DNA of 64,000 bases from Bacteroidales bacterium (GTDB lineage Bacteria; Bacteroidota; Bacteroidia; Bacteroidales; UBA3824): assembly GCA_017535325.1 (NCBI GenBank), contig JAFXUC010000024.1, positions 1 to 64,000 on the forward strand, written 5' to 3'. Shown here piece by piece: positions 44,430 to 52,989 of this stretch. Every line of letters starts with the position of its first letter. The first letter of the stretch is position 1. A model generated the notes under the pieces. It saw nothing but the letters and a program-made list of their open reading frames with translations. It ran no database searches and was not told where the DNA came from. The translations under genes were made by a program, and so were the position numbers.

Positions 44430-45149
44430 TTATTTGTTTGCTGTAATTGTTATGGTTTGAATGTTGGTTTTATAGGTTTTGCCTTTAACGATTGCATACC
44501 CCATTACTTTTTCTGAAATTGCAAGCGTTCTTGACGTTGAATAACTTAAAGTCCCGTTACTCGGATTTGCAAACAGCAAATAAGGTTCGTCAGAAGACGA
44601 AGTCGGGGCAAATCTTACACCTATTTCCGAAACGTCCTCACTTTCAACATCGCCGGAAAGTTTTACAGTACAAGTGTAGTTGTTACCGCTGTTTTTCGTA
44701 TATGACAAAGTAATTTTTACGCCTTCGTCATTTTTTGTTTGAGTAGTTTGCTCCACTTCCTTGTACTTTTCCTTATTCAACTCAATACGATTATAGATGT
44801 ACTCATAATCACCGCTAACGTTTGTTCCTATCCATTTGTCTTTTGCAACAGAAACAACCCACCAGTTAGTCGTATAACCTTTTCCGGAAAAAGCAGAAAC
44901 ATATTCCGTCGTTAAAAAACCCTTGTAATCACCGCCAGTAGAAGACGGTACATAATAGTGCCACGTTCCGACACTGCCGTCTTCTGCGTAGCAAGTTCCG
45001 TTTTCGAGGAAAACCCAAACAGAACTTCCATTTGCGATTTTCCATGCACCGACCAGCGTACCTTCATCGCCGGAAAGTCCGTCGTCGTCTTTGTTGCATG
45101 CCGTGAACACCACGGCAAATGCAAACAATAAACATAATAACCTTTTCAT
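44430..45149 (-). CDS. Lipoprotein of unknown function, lipocalin-like N-terminal half
   Basis: 239 residues with signal MKRLLCLLFAFAVVFTAC and NKDDDG linker. The segment GTLVGAWKIANGSSVWVFLENGTCYAEDGSVGTWHYY resembles the lipocalin-like small domain of Bacteroidetes exported proteins. The C-terminal half (GVKITLSYTKNSGNNYTCTVKLSGDV ... TYKTNIQTITITA) looks like a fibronectin-type strand set. Exact role unknown. Confidence 0.7.
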   Translation of the reverse strand: MKRLLCLLFAFAVVFTACNKDDDGLSGDEGTLVGAWKIANGSSVWVFLENGTCYAEDGSVGTWHYYVPSSTGGDYKGFLTTEYVSAFSGKGYTTNWWVVSVAKDKWIGTNVSGDYEYIYNRIELNKEKYKEVEQTTQTKNDEGVKITLSYTKNSGNNYTCTVKLSGDVESEDVSEIGVRFAPTSSSDEPYLLFANPSNGTLSYSTSRTLAISEKVMGYAIVKGKTYKTNIQTITITANK

Positions 45150-45180
45150 TTTTTATGAGTGATTTTTTTTAAGTCAATTT

Positions 45181-45918
45181 TTAGCGTAAAATTCGGGTAA
45201 CTTTTTTCTCACCGGTTTTACCGTCATCGAAATAAATAATAAGTGTGAGTCCGTAAATCCATTGTGTCTCGGTATTGCCTTCGACTTCCGACTGAGGATT
45301 ACCGAGAGCAAGTTTTACTTCCGTCATAGTCATACCTTCTACAACTCTTTTGGCAACAATATTATCCCAATTATTAATATGATGTGGAGTGTTGGATTCA
45401 ATAAAGCCTGAAACGGTTAGAATCATTTCATTATTTACTTCATTGAATTCGTCAATAACGGTTTTATCTGCCGGTTTTTTGAGTGCGGCATATTTTTCAA
45501 TACCGCCTTTTTTTGCAAACGGCAATGCAGGCAACACTTCTATTTCAGTTTGTGAAACATACACACGTTTATCAGCAATTCTAAATGCAGTTGATAAATT
45601 ATAAGTGTTTTTTTTGCCTGTTACGGCAACTGTTTTACCTTCAATACTGTATTTGCATACAATGATTTTTTTTGATGGTAGAATTTTTAAAACGTTTTCA
45701 CGAACCATATTTTCACAAACCCACATATAAAGATTCGTGAAAATTGCATCGTCATCAAGTTTCGTTGCAGAAAAATCCATTGCACCGCTTACACTGCATT
45801 TACCGTTGTCCATTGACAAAGGAAATTTGTATTCCTTTTCAAAAAGTTGCTCTTCGTCCTGCGCTTTAACCCAAACGACAGAAAGAACTAATACCAATAA
45901 TAAGATTATTTTTTTCAT
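45181..45918 (-). CDS. Exported protein with C-terminal BamE/SmpA-like domain
   Basis: 245 residues; signal peptide MKKIILLLVLVLSVVWVKAQ. Residues 20-190 form an unassigned region resembling Bacteroidetes DUF4468-type proteins. The end, VVEGMTMTEVKLALGNPQSEVEGNTETQWIYG, is the SmpA/BamE/OmlA motif (GMTxxEVxxxLGxP). Such domains occur in envelope assembly and lipoprotein factors. It belongs to the minus-strand cluster of small exported proteins. Confidence 0.65.
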   Translation of the reverse strand: MKKIILLLVLVLSVVWVKAQDEEQLFEKEYKFPLSMDNGKCSVSGAMDFSATKLDDDAIFTNLYMWVCENMVRENVLKILPSKKIIVCKYSIEGKTVAVTGKKNTYNLSTAFRIADKRVYVSQTEIEVLPALPFAKKGGIEKYAALKKPADKTVIDEFNEVNNEMILTVSGFIESNTPHHINNWDNIVAKRVVEGMTMTEVKLALGNPQSEVEGNTETQWIYGLTLIIYFDDGKTGEKKVTRILR

Positions 45919-45998
45919 ATCATTTTATATTTTAATAGTTTGTTTTACAAAAAGTTGCGGAGAAAATATTTAATTTTCTACCGCAACATATTAATTTT

Positions 45999-46658
45999 TT
46001 AGAATTTTAATCCGAGACGAATCATAAAGTTGCTGGTGTGAAAGCTATCTGCATCTTTATTCCAATTTACAAACCCTTTTTGGACTAAAATATCTACTCC
46101 GATAACATTATACCAAAGACCGAAACCAAACTGCATTCCTGCATCTGGAAATACATATCCATCTAAATCGTAGATGGAACAATCTCCATATTCGTATCCT
46201 TTTTTATAGTTGTATCCCGTAACAACATCTTTCGCCTTTCCATAATAATCGCCTGCAACGTATACGCCAATATGTGCCTCTAATGCTAAATCACTACTGA
46301 GTTCATGTTTGTAGCCTAAGTTAAAAGGCGAAAATACGCCGTTATGTGCAGTCAATTTCATATCACCTTCCTTGGCTTTGTACCCGCGAGACCCTAAACC
46401 GAATTCCATGCCCCAAAAAAGAGGACCAATCGGTTTTTCAAATCCCCAAACTAATTGATAACCGAGGTTAGACTTTAATTCGTCAACATCATCACCGCCG
46501 GCACTCATGAAATTCAATCCGAATCTTGCATACCACATTGATTCAGACGGTTCTTTGTCTTGTTTGTTGATTTTTACAGAGTTTTGTTTAACAATCTGTG
46601 CGTTTGAAATACTTGTAATTGCTATGAAAGCAATAAGCAATAATAAAAATTTTTTCAT
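45999..46658 (-). CDS. Outer-membrane beta-barrel protein (PorT/OMP_b-brl type)
   Basis: 219 residues; signal peptide ending ITSISNAQ. The strand pattern WYARFGLNFMSAGG, GYQLVWGFEKPIGPLFWGMEFGLGSRGY and FNLGYKHELSSDLALEAHIGVYVAGDYYG, with the final strand NFMIRLGLKF ending in Phe, is typical of eight-stranded outer-membrane barrels. Function unknown. Confidence 0.8.
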   Translation of the reverse strand: MKKFLLLLIAFIAITSISNAQIVKQNSVKINKQDKEPSESMWYARFGLNFMSAGGDDVDELKSNLGYQLVWGFEKPIGPLFWGMEFGLGSRGYKAKEGDMKLTAHNGVFSPFNLGYKHELSSDLALEAHIGVYVAGDYYGKAKDVVTGYNYKKGYEYGDCSIYDLDGYVFPDAGMQFGFGLWYNVIGVDILVQKGFVNWNKDADSFHTSNFMIRLGLKF

Positions 46659-46685
46659 CGTATTTTTCGTTTATTTGATTAGCGA

Positions 46686-47246
46686 TTAATGTTTTGTTTT
46701 AACTTCTTCTCTGATATTATCTTCTGTGCCGATAATATTTTTATTCGTTTGTATAAGTAGAAGGTCTTCTTTACTTGCATTTGTGAGAGTTGTCATATCA
46801 AAATCAGCGGCATAGCCGATTATTGTAACAACGTATGCTGCACCATTGTACTGTCCTTGTTCATCTTTTGATGTACTCCTGACATTCATTATAGGTGCTA
46901 TAATAACATCACACTGACGGTATTGTTGCGAACGGTATTGTCCGTACCTTTTCATTGCCTCAGTATCTCCAAGTGCCTGACCTGTTGCAGCATCCAAGTA
47001 CCAACGGTCGGTAAAGCGGCCAGTTGTTTTATCAATTTTGTTAAATTCGGTATCTTTGCACCAATCAGCACCAGCCTGATATTTTTTTTGTTTGACATCA
47101 CAAATTAATGGGCGTGCATGAACGGAAGTGATTGCATCAGTAGTACGTGCCTCTGTTGCATTAATTTCTACCGTTGTTTTTTGAGCCGAGGCAAAACTTG
47201 TAGCCCCGACCATGGCGAGAACCGCCAAAAAGACTTTCTTTTTCAT
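46686..47246 (-). CDS. Exported protein of unknown function
   Basis: 186 residues; signal peptide MKKKVFLAVLAMVGATSFASAQ. The mature part contains VEINATEARTTDAITSVHARPLICDVKQKK and QYRSQQYRQCDVIIAPIMNVRS and lacks known motifs. It is the first of the five exported genes and is preceded by a structured leader on the same strand (47302-47592), the U-tract of which ends 55 nt before the start codon. Confidence 0.7.
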   Translation of the reverse strand: MKKKVFLAVLAMVGATSFASAQKTTVEINATEARTTDAITSVHARPLICDVKQKKYQAGADWCKDTEFNKIDKTTGRFTDRWYLDAATGQALGDTEAMKRYGQYRSQQYRQCDVIIAPIMNVRSTSKDEQGQYNGAAYVVTIIGYAADFDMTTLTNASKEDLLLIQTNKNIIGTEDNIREEVKTKH

Positions 47247-47301
47247 AAATTTGTTAAAGATTTTTGCCCGTAGAACTTCCCGAACACGGATTAATAAAAA
47301 T

Positions 47302-47592
47302 AAAAAAGACGTGGGAATTTTTTATCACTTATCCTCACGTATCAGGCCTTCGCATTACCTACTCATTTAGGATAAGCAACGCAAAAGTCCACGCCCAAAA
47401 AAGCATATCATACCCCGAAAGGATACAATACACCACGTGTATACATACACAGCGCAGACGTTTTCGGTTGCCGTATCTTCAAATGAGTTTCAATGTTGCG
47501 AAGATTGATACGAAGAAGATGTCGTCAATAAAAACGTCCTTAGAATCTTTCCGACTATGTAAAAGGTATCGGAAATATCCGTTGCAAATATA
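47302..47592 (-). ncRNA. Structured leader RNA / conserved RNA element upstream of an exported-protein gene
   Basis: On the minus strand a -7 box TATATTTG (47585-47592) is followed by several hairpins. The last part is compact: GCGTGG (47389-47394) pairs with CCACGT (47309-47314); CTTATCCT and AGGATAAG (47369-47376 and 47328-47335) pair inside it; GTAGG and a CCT...TAC strand form the tip. A run of U (47302-47307) follows the outer stem, as in a terminator. The + strand frame over this element is a spurious ORF. I recall closely similar sequence in other Bacteroidales genomes but cannot name the Rfam family. Confidence 0.55.
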
Positions 47593-47780
47593 AACGAAAA
47601 AAATCAAAAAAAGTTACCTTTTTGAGAAATTTTTAAAGAATATTAAAAATATTTTCAAAATACGTAAAAATTAAATAATTGAAAGGGAAATTTTATTAAA
47701 GTTTTTTTCATTGTCCATAAACAACAAATCTGCATAATTTTTACTTTTGTTGTTTATAGACAATAAAAATCACAAAGATA

Positions 47781-47864
47781 TATGTCCGAAAAAATGTAAA
47801 TTTTTAGAAATTTATGTCCGAAAAAATGTAAATTTTCAAAATTTTATGTCCGAAAAAATGTAAA
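47781..47864 (+). repeat. Direct-repeat array, 32-bp period, family B copy 1
   Basis: The 20-bp unit TATGTCCGAAAAAATGTAAA occurs three times, at 47781, 47813 and 47845, exactly 32 bp apart, separated by 12-bp AT-rich linkers such as TTTTTAGAAATT. The third unit runs straight into the coding frame of the decayed ATPase at 47865. The sequence is the same unit as on the minus strand at 38809-38886. Confidence 0.9.
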
Positions 47865-48299
47865 CTTGTTTCAAACTGACTACAATATAGAACGCATTTT
47901 GCTTGCAATTCAGGCATTTACGGGAATCAAACCCGAAAAAGGCGAAACACTTATCATCTTCGACGAAATCCAACAAGTACAACGCGGTCTCGGCGTTTTG
48001 AAATATTTTTGCGAAAACGCCCCCGAATACCACGTAGTTGTCGCAGGCTCGCTTTTAGGAATCGCACTGCATCCGGGAACCTCATTCCCAGTCGGGAAGC
48101 CGAGTTGGATTTTTTAGTACAAAAAGAATCAGATATTATACCGATAGAAGTTAAAGCCGAGGTAAACCACAAATCGCGTTCTCTGTTTCAATTTGTCAGC
48201 AAACATCCTGAACTTCCGGCGATAAGATTCTCTATGTCAGACTATATCAAACAAGATTGGATGGAAAACCGCCCGCTATATTCGGCATTTTGCTTATAA
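47865..48299 (+). pseudogene. Internally deleted AAA_14/DUF4143 ATPase
   Basis: The frame begins within the family (LFQTDYNIERILLAIQ), about 60 residues in, directly after the repeat array; the Walker A region is gone. Walker B (LIIFDEIQQVQRG) and AGSLLGIALHPGTSFPVGK are present. At about 48098-48102 the reading jumps to another frame that carries only the DUF4143 C-terminus: EAELDFLVQKESDIIPIEVKAEVNHKSRSLFQF and a LYSAFCL end. About 220 internal residues are missing. It is a remnant of a gene like that at 14291-15601 but of a different subfamily. Confidence 0.85.
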
Positions 48300-48314
48300 A
48301 ATTACCAAAAAACT

Positions 48315-48360
48315 AAAAAAGCCGTTCCCCCTTTATTTGGTCAACATCGGGGAAAGCGGC
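48315..48360 (-). terminator. Terminator of the SiaB/SiaC operon
   Basis: GCCGTTCCCC (48321-48330) pairs with GGGGAAAGCGGC (48349-48360), with an internal A bulge. On the minus strand the stem is followed by TTTTTTAGTTTTTT. Confidence 0.75.
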
Positions 48361-48385
48361 ATCAAACTATATCGAAAAGGAATTT

Positions 48386-48769
48386 CTATTTAAAAGGTAC
48401 AAGATTTATATTCAGTCCGGTATCAGCCATATAATCGGCGATGTCGTCCCGCATATCCAAATCGTCTTCATGATAATACCATGTTGCGTTTACTTCCAAG
48501 CCGTTGTTTTCGAGTTTTTTCAACTCGGCAAGCAACAAGAGTATCCATTTTGAAGTACTCGTATTAAAATATGTCAGCGAAAACGTAAAGTCAATTTTGC
48601 TGCCGTATTTAGGATAATTTCTCACCCACGCAACCAAAGGCGTATAAAACTTTGCCGTCTCTTCAAGAAAAGACTCTCCCTTGATAAGACACGTGCCGTC
48701 TGCAAGGCAAAAATCCACCTGCGGCTGTATGAATACGTTTTTACTCGCCTGAATATGAATATCTTCCAT
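48386..48769 (-). CDS. SiaC-like regulatory phosphoprotein (DUF1987), copy 3
   Basis: 127 residues. The family core shows GESFLEETAKFYTPLVAWVRNY, FSLTYFNTSTSKWILLLL (the NTSTS block holds the phosphorylatable Thr/Ser, corresponding in position to SiaC of Pseudomonas) and NATWYYHEDDLDMRDDIADYM. SiaC-type proteins are switched by a SiaB kinase and a SiaA phosphatase. Last gene of the B-C-B-C-C operon, 15 nt after the previous SiaC-like gene. Confidence 0.88.
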   Translation of the reverse strand: MEDIHIQASKNVFIQPQVDFCLADGTCLIKGESFLEETAKFYTPLVAWVRNYPKYGSKIDFTFSLTYFNTSTSKWILLLLAELKKLENNGLEVNATWYYHEDDLDMRDDIADYMADTGLNINLVPFK

Positions 48770-48784
48770 TTTCTTTTATTTTGG

Positions 48785-49174
48785 TTAAAACGGTATAATA
48801 TTGATATTTAGACCGGTATCAATCATATAGTCTTCAATATCCTCCTCCATATCGGAGTCGTTTTCGTCGTAGTGCCAGTTTACTACAACCTCTCCGCCGG
48901 CGTCCTCGTAATCTTTGAGGACGTTGAGAAGATCAAGAATACATCTTGAAGTACTTGTATTGAAGTAAGTTAATTTTATAATGAAAGCAATCGGTTTTTT
49001 GATTTTTTCCGTATACTCCACAAGCCAGTCAACAAGCGGTTTATAAAACTCCGCCGTATCCTCCAAAAAGGACTCGCCGGAAAGTTCGCAAATACCTGTC
49101 TTGGCATTAAAATTAACTGAAGGCGTAAAAAAGTTTTTGTGTGAGCCTTCTATCACAATGTCTTCCAATTCCAT
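48785..49174 (-). CDS. SiaC-like regulatory phosphoprotein (DUF1987), copy 2
   Basis: 129 residues with the same layout: GESFLEDTAEFYKPLVDWL, LTYFNTSTSRCILDLLN and VNWHYDENDSDMEEDIEDYM. It differs from copies 1 and 3 across the whole length, so the three are diverged paralogues rather than recent duplicates. It follows the second SiaB-like gene by 81 nt. Confidence 0.88.
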   Translation of the reverse strand: MELEDIVIEGSHKNFFTPSVNFNAKTGICELSGESFLEDTAEFYKPLVDWLVEYTEKIKKPIAFIIKLTYFNTSTSRCILDLLNVLKDYEDAGGEVVVNWHYDENDSDMEEDIEDYMIDTGLNINIIPF

Positions 49175-49255
49175 ATTCGATTTGTATATTTTCTGTTGAC
49201 CAATTATCTTATGTTATATTTATATCAAAATCTTTTCAATATCCGTGCCGATATT

Positions 49256-49831
49256 TCAGGATTTTGCTGATGTTTTCTTAATTTTGACGGCAATCGAAAA
49301 AAACGATTCCTCGTCGCTGACAGGGGTTAATTCTATGTCCAAAGGACTCTCGGCTGTCAGAGCAACCTGAATAAGCCCGATGTTGCCGGAATTTTTCTTG
49401 CCTGTGTTGGCAAGCCTGCGCTGCTCCCTGCGGTATTCCCTCAACGAATCCCTGTCAAGAGAATTGATGATTTCACATTTTTCTATTACGGGTTCTATAT
49501 CGTTGTTTTTTACCACGTTGCCCGTTACAAAAGTATATGAATCGCCAAATTCGCCTATCACCAAAGTTCCCATACCCAACTTTTTGCCGGACACAGTTTT
49601 GCACGATTCGGCACTATAAAGCCAAACATTTTGAGCCAATTCCATGAATATCTTAAAAATCTTACTCTTTGCCTTATCGTTGCCATCATTAGTGAGTATT
49701 TCGATATTCTCACCGATTACCGTCATAACTCTCTCATCAATAGGCCCTTTGTAAGACACCAAAATATTCTGGTGAAGCAGATTATGATATTCATAAAGAC
49801 TGAAATCGTATTTACCGTCTTTTTTTTCCAT
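49256..49831 (-). CDS. SiaB-like serine/threonine kinase, copy 2
   Basis: 191 residues with a GHKL-like ATP site: IFKIFMELAQNVWLYSAE (N-box with E, N) and GNIGLIQVALTAE near the end. RDSLREYRREQRRLANTG precedes it. In the Sia pathway SiaB phosphorylates SiaC at a Thr/Ser; the neighbouring NTSTS proteins are the likely substrates. Confidence 0.85.
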   Translation of the reverse strand: MEKKDGKYDFSLYEYHNLLHQNILVSYKGPIDERVMTVIGENIEILTNDGNDKAKSKIFKIFMELAQNVWLYSAESCKTVSGKKLGMGTLVIGEFGDSYTFVTGNVVKNNDIEPVIEKCEIINSLDRDSLREYRREQRRLANTGKKNSGNIGLIQVALTAESPLDIELTPVSDEESFFSIAVKIKKTSAKS

Positions 49832-49894
49832 ATCCTTTATAATTTTGGTTGTTGCAAAAGTAATAACAAATTTTTAAATAATAAAAATTTTTTT

Positions 49895-50278
49895 TCACTC
49901 CATAGGAATTTTATTGATTTGAAGTCCCGTTTCAAGGATAAAATCCTCTACCTCCTCCAATTCTTCGTCAGAATCCTCATAATACCAGTTGACAGTTACC
50001 TGTCCGCCTTTCTTTTGATACGTCTTCAACATATCCAAGATGTCAACTAAACATTTTGAACTGCTCGTGTTGAAGTAACTGAGTTTTATATCAAATTTCA
50101 AAGGGCCTCTTACGGTATCAATGTAATCCCTAATCCAATTAAGCAAAGGCGCATAAAACTTTGTTGTCTCCTCCAAATAGGACTCGCCGGAAATCTCGCA
50201 GTTGCCGGTAGCAACCTCAAAATTAACCGTCGGCATAAAATAAGCCTCATGCACGCCTTTTATGTGAATATCTTCCAT
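49895..50278 (-). CDS. SiaC-like regulatory phosphoprotein (DUF1987), copy 1
   Basis: 127 residues: GESYLEETTKFYAPLLNWI, LSYFNTSSSKCLVDILDML and VNWYYEDSDEELEEVEDFI. It has the classical NTSSSK block, closest of the three to canonical SiaC. It follows the first SiaB-like gene by 25 nt. Confidence 0.9.
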   Translation of the reverse strand: MEDIHIKGVHEAYFMPTVNFEVATGNCEISGESYLEETTKFYAPLLNWIRDYIDTVRGPLKFDIKLSYFNTSSSKCLVDILDMLKTYQKKGGQVTVNWYYEDSDEELEEVEDFILETGLQINKIPME

Positions 50279-50303
50279 AACAAAAAATTATTTTTAAAGT
50301 TTG

Positions 50304-50837
50304 TTATTCCTTATTAATCTTGACACTGACAATGTAAAAGTATTCGCCGTCCTCACATTTGACAAGTGCATACTCTATCGGATTTGAAGCCGTAAGAGCA
50401 ACCTGAATAAGACCGATGTTTCCGCCACCTTTTTTGCCGGCAGGCATATTGCGCTGCAAACGACGGTATTCCCTTAGTTTGTCCCTTGTCATAGAATTGA
50501 TATTGTCGCATTTTTCCATGACTGGGATAATACTATCTTTTGTTGTGCGGTTTCCAGCGGAAAACTCATAATAGCCGTCAAAATCTCTGATTATCATCGT
50601 ACCGACACCCATATCGCTGCCCTCGGAGTTTTGTTCTCTCTCCAAAGAATACATCGAAATGTTTTGTGCGAGTTCAATGAAAATTTTGAACACCTTCTTA
50701 TTTATCTTATCATCAGGAGAAAGCGTACCTTCGATCTCTTTTGCCAAAACCGACAAAATCTCCGTATCGAAAATACCCGTATAACTGATTGCGATATTAT
50801 CAGTCGTCCGATGTTTTTTAACTTCCGCGCTTTCCAT
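50304..50837 (-). CDS. SiaB-like serine/threonine kinase, copy 1
   Basis: 177 residues, GHKL-like: VFKIFIELAQNISMYSLER (N-box) and KGGGNIGLIQVALTAS. Similar to copy 2 throughout (RDKLREYRRLQRNM). First gene of the operon; it lies downstream of a promoter at 51007-51039 with a leader of about 160 nt. Confidence 0.87.
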   Translation of the reverse strand: MESAEVKKHRTTDNIAISYTGIFDTEILSVLAKEIEGTLSPDDKINKKVFKIFIELAQNISMYSLEREQNSEGSDMGVGTMIIRDFDGYYEFSAGNRTTKDSIIPVMEKCDNINSMTRDKLREYRRLQRNMPAGKKGGGNIGLIQVALTASNPIEYALVKCEDGEYFYIVSVKINKE

Positions 50838-51006
50838 AATGTTTATTTTAACAAGTTTTCCTATTTTACATTAATCAATAATCAAACCATTTTTAATTTT
50901 TCCAAACGGTTTTTTTCGATTATTAATGCTCTTTTTGTTCAACAAATTGTTTATCAGTGTTTTAATTTTTCCTTAAACGTTAATTTTCCTATGAAAACTT
51001 ATTCGC

Positions 51007-51039
51007 CAAAAGTAACAAAAAGTTTTCAAACCGTACAAA
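51007..51039 (-). promoter_or_regulatory. Promoter of the SiaB/SiaC operon
   Basis: On the minus strand TTTG (51036-51039), 21 bp, TACTTTTG (51007-51014). It overlaps the 220-bp gap after the LRR gene, which otherwise holds only AT-rich leader sequence. Confidence 0.5.
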
Positions 51040-51057
51040 TTTTTTTACACTTTTTTT

Positions 51058-51861
51058 TCAAAACAATATTTTTGTCCTCGGAAAAATAACCTGAATATGA
51101 TCGAGTTCGGTCTTCGGAATTCTGTTCCGCTGCAAATCCAACTTTTTGAGCCTCTTTAACTTAATAAGATAAAAAGGCAGAATTTCGATTCTGTTATCCG
51201 CCAAAGACAACTCCTCCAAATACCAAAGATTTCCGATTTCTTTCGGCAACCTTTGAATCCTATTTTCCGACAAATCCAAAACTTTAAGACTTCTTAAATT
51301 GCCAATTTCAGGCGGCACAACCATAATCCTATTCAGCGAAAGGTTCAAAATTTTTAGTTGCCTCAAACTCTGAACCGCATACGGAATTTCCGGAATATAA
51401 TTGCTTTGAAGGTTAAGAACTTGCAGTTTTTTCAGCAAATTGATTTCTTCCGGCAGTTTTGTTATCCGACACCCTGAGAGCGAAAGGCTCGTCAAATTAG
51501 GCAACATCGCAAGTTTTTTTATAACCTGCCGCGAATAAAGCCTCGGATTGTCGCTCAAATCCACATGCTGCAACATTTTAAGTCTTTCAAAACCTTCCGG
51601 CAGATACTCAATAAAATTTCCGTCCAAAGAGAGCCTTTGCAAATTTTTGAAATTAAGAATTTCTTTCGGCACTTCCATCAAATCGCAGTAACTCAGACAC
51701 AAAACGTAAACATCGTCAGGATGAGCCAAAGCGTCGTCAAGGTCTGAATAGATTTTTTTGCATGACAACTCACTCGGTGAAAGCAGGAAGTTTTGAGCAA
51801 AAACAGCCGCGTCAACCGCAAAAGTCATAAAAAAAATCAATATAGCCGCCTTCATTTTCAT
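51058..51861 (-). CDS. Exported leucine-rich-repeat protein
   Basis: 267 residues; signal peptide MKMKAAILIFFMTFAVDAAVFAQ. About eight leucine-rich repeats of 23 residues follow, with the consensus LPEEIxxLxxLxxLxLxxNxI (for example LRSLKVLDLSENRIQRLPKEIGNLWYLEELSLADNRI). Bacterial LRR proteins of this kind act in protein-protein contact at the surface. It lies directly upstream of the Sia promoter on the same strand; a functional link is not shown. Confidence 0.85.
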   Translation of the reverse strand: MKMKAAILIFFMTFAVDAAVFAQNFLLSPSELSCKKIYSDLDDALAHPDDVYVLCLSYCDLMEVPKEILNFKNLQRLSLDGNFIEYLPEGFERLKMLQHVDLSDNPRLYSRQVIKKLAMLPNLTSLSLSGCRITKLPEEINLLKKLQVLNLQSNYIPEIPYAVQSLRQLKILNLSLNRIMVVPPEIGNLRSLKVLDLSENRIQRLPKEIGNLWYLEELSLADNRIEILPFYLIKLKRLKKLDLQRNRIPKTELDHIQVIFPRTKILF

Positions 51862-51931
51862 AGTCGCTTACCGTAAAATCAAAAAACATACCAAATTAAA
51901 CGGTAAAAACGGCTATCAAAAACGGTGTTGC

Positions 51932-52831
51932 CTAAAAAATCAAGCGGCGAAGTTCGGGGATTTGGTCAGCAGGGACTTCCAAAATTTTTACAACTTCGTC
52001 AAAGTCAAAACCTTTGGAAATAAATTTTTTAATGCTTTCAACGAGTTGTTCGGTGCGGCCTTTTTCAATACCCTTTTCAATGCCGATTTTTTCGCCTTCT
52101 TTTCGGCCTTTCTCAATACCGCTTTTTATGGCATAATCAAGCACATTGATATTATCACGGTAAATTTTCAAATCTTTATCATACTTTCTGCGTTGAGGTT
52201 CAGAAAGATTTGCGATTTGAGCAAATCTACCGAGTTGTGAAAATATTGTATCTTTCGCCGCCCAAGGTATATATTCCAAAGTTGCCATATTCTTAAAAAT
52301 AAAAATCCAACGATCAAAATTTGTTTTACATTCATTTTCCGTCTTTGTAAATAACGGAAGTTGCAAGTAGACGAATTTCATCTTGTCAGACAGAATTTCG
52401 GGTTCCTCTGTGCTTGTCTTGCAAAGGTGCGCGTCCGTTCTGAATTCCTTCAAACCGTCAAGTGTAAAGTTCATAAAAGCCACGAAATAAACGGCATGAA
52501 AATCAAAATCCCAATCGCCTTTTACTCCTTGTCTTGCTATTGCTTGCGAAACATAAAATACACTTCGCGATATGAAATGTTCCTGCGAGCGGTTTTGCAT
52601 TTCAACGATGATTTTCTCACTTTTGTCCGTCTCGCATAATATATCATAAATCACTCCGCGGTCTTTTTTGTAGAGTCGCGGTTTTTCTTTGTCAAGAAAA
52701 GTAACATCCGTGATTTTCTCCTTGCCTTCAAAAAGGTTATTCAAAAAGTCAATCAACAGAGGTTTACTCGGTTCTTGTCCGAAAAGTATTTTAAAACCCG
52801 TGTCTGTAAACGGGTTGACGTATTTACCCAT
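51932..52831 (-). CDS. Rpn family recombination-promoting nuclease / PD-(D/E)XK transposase-like protein
   Basis: 299 residues from the ATG at 52831 (MGKYVNPFTDTGFKILFG), the typical start; an upstream hydrophobic extension is rejected. The nuclease core has YDILCETDKSEKIIVEMQNRSQEHFISRSVFYVSQ with the E-x-Q of the family. The C-terminal part is an EKGRKEGEKIGIEKGIEKGRTE helical segment. A second family member runs off the window at 63427. Rpn proteins promote recombination or act as mobile-element-associated nucleases. Confidence 0.88.
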   Translation of the reverse strand: MGKYVNPFTDTGFKILFGQEPSKPLLIDFLNNLFEGKEKITDVTFLDKEKPRLYKKDRGVIYDILCETDKSEKIIVEMQNRSQEHFISRSVFYVSQAIARQGVKGDWDFDFHAVYFVAFMNFTLDGLKEFRTDAHLCKTSTEEPEILSDKMKFVYLQLPLFTKTENECKTNFDRWIFIFKNMATLEYIPWAAKDTIFSQLGRFAQIANLSEPQRRKYDKDLKIYRDNINVLDYAIKSGIEKGRKEGEKIGIEKGIEKGRTEQLVESIKKFISKGFDFDEVVKILEVPADQIPELRRLIF

Positions 52832-52962
52832 TATACTATTTTTTATACTCTTGCAAATATGAAAACTTTTTTTGAAAAAACAAAATAAAAATGAAGTTTT
52901 TTTAGAAAAAAACGCCTCAAAAAATAAGGCACGTTTTATGCTGTAATGAAAAAAAGAATTAT

Positions 52963-52970
52963 TAACTTTG
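52963..52970 (+). promoter_or_regulatory. -7 box of the hydrolase promoter
   Basis: TAACTTTG fits TAnnTTTG, 19 nt before the ATG at 52990. Confidence 0.4.
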
Positions 52971-52989
52971 CAACGCATTTTATAAAAAG

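Noticed and set aside
47264..47593. A 109-residue + strand frame beginning MPVELPEHG
   Set aside because: It lies antisense to the structured leader RNA, has no upstream promoter, and I recall near-identical spurious frames reported in other Bacteroidales genomes.
47781..47864. CRISPR array
   Set aside because: Repeats of 20 bp are separated by only 12-bp AT-rich linkers that are similar to each other, not by spacers.
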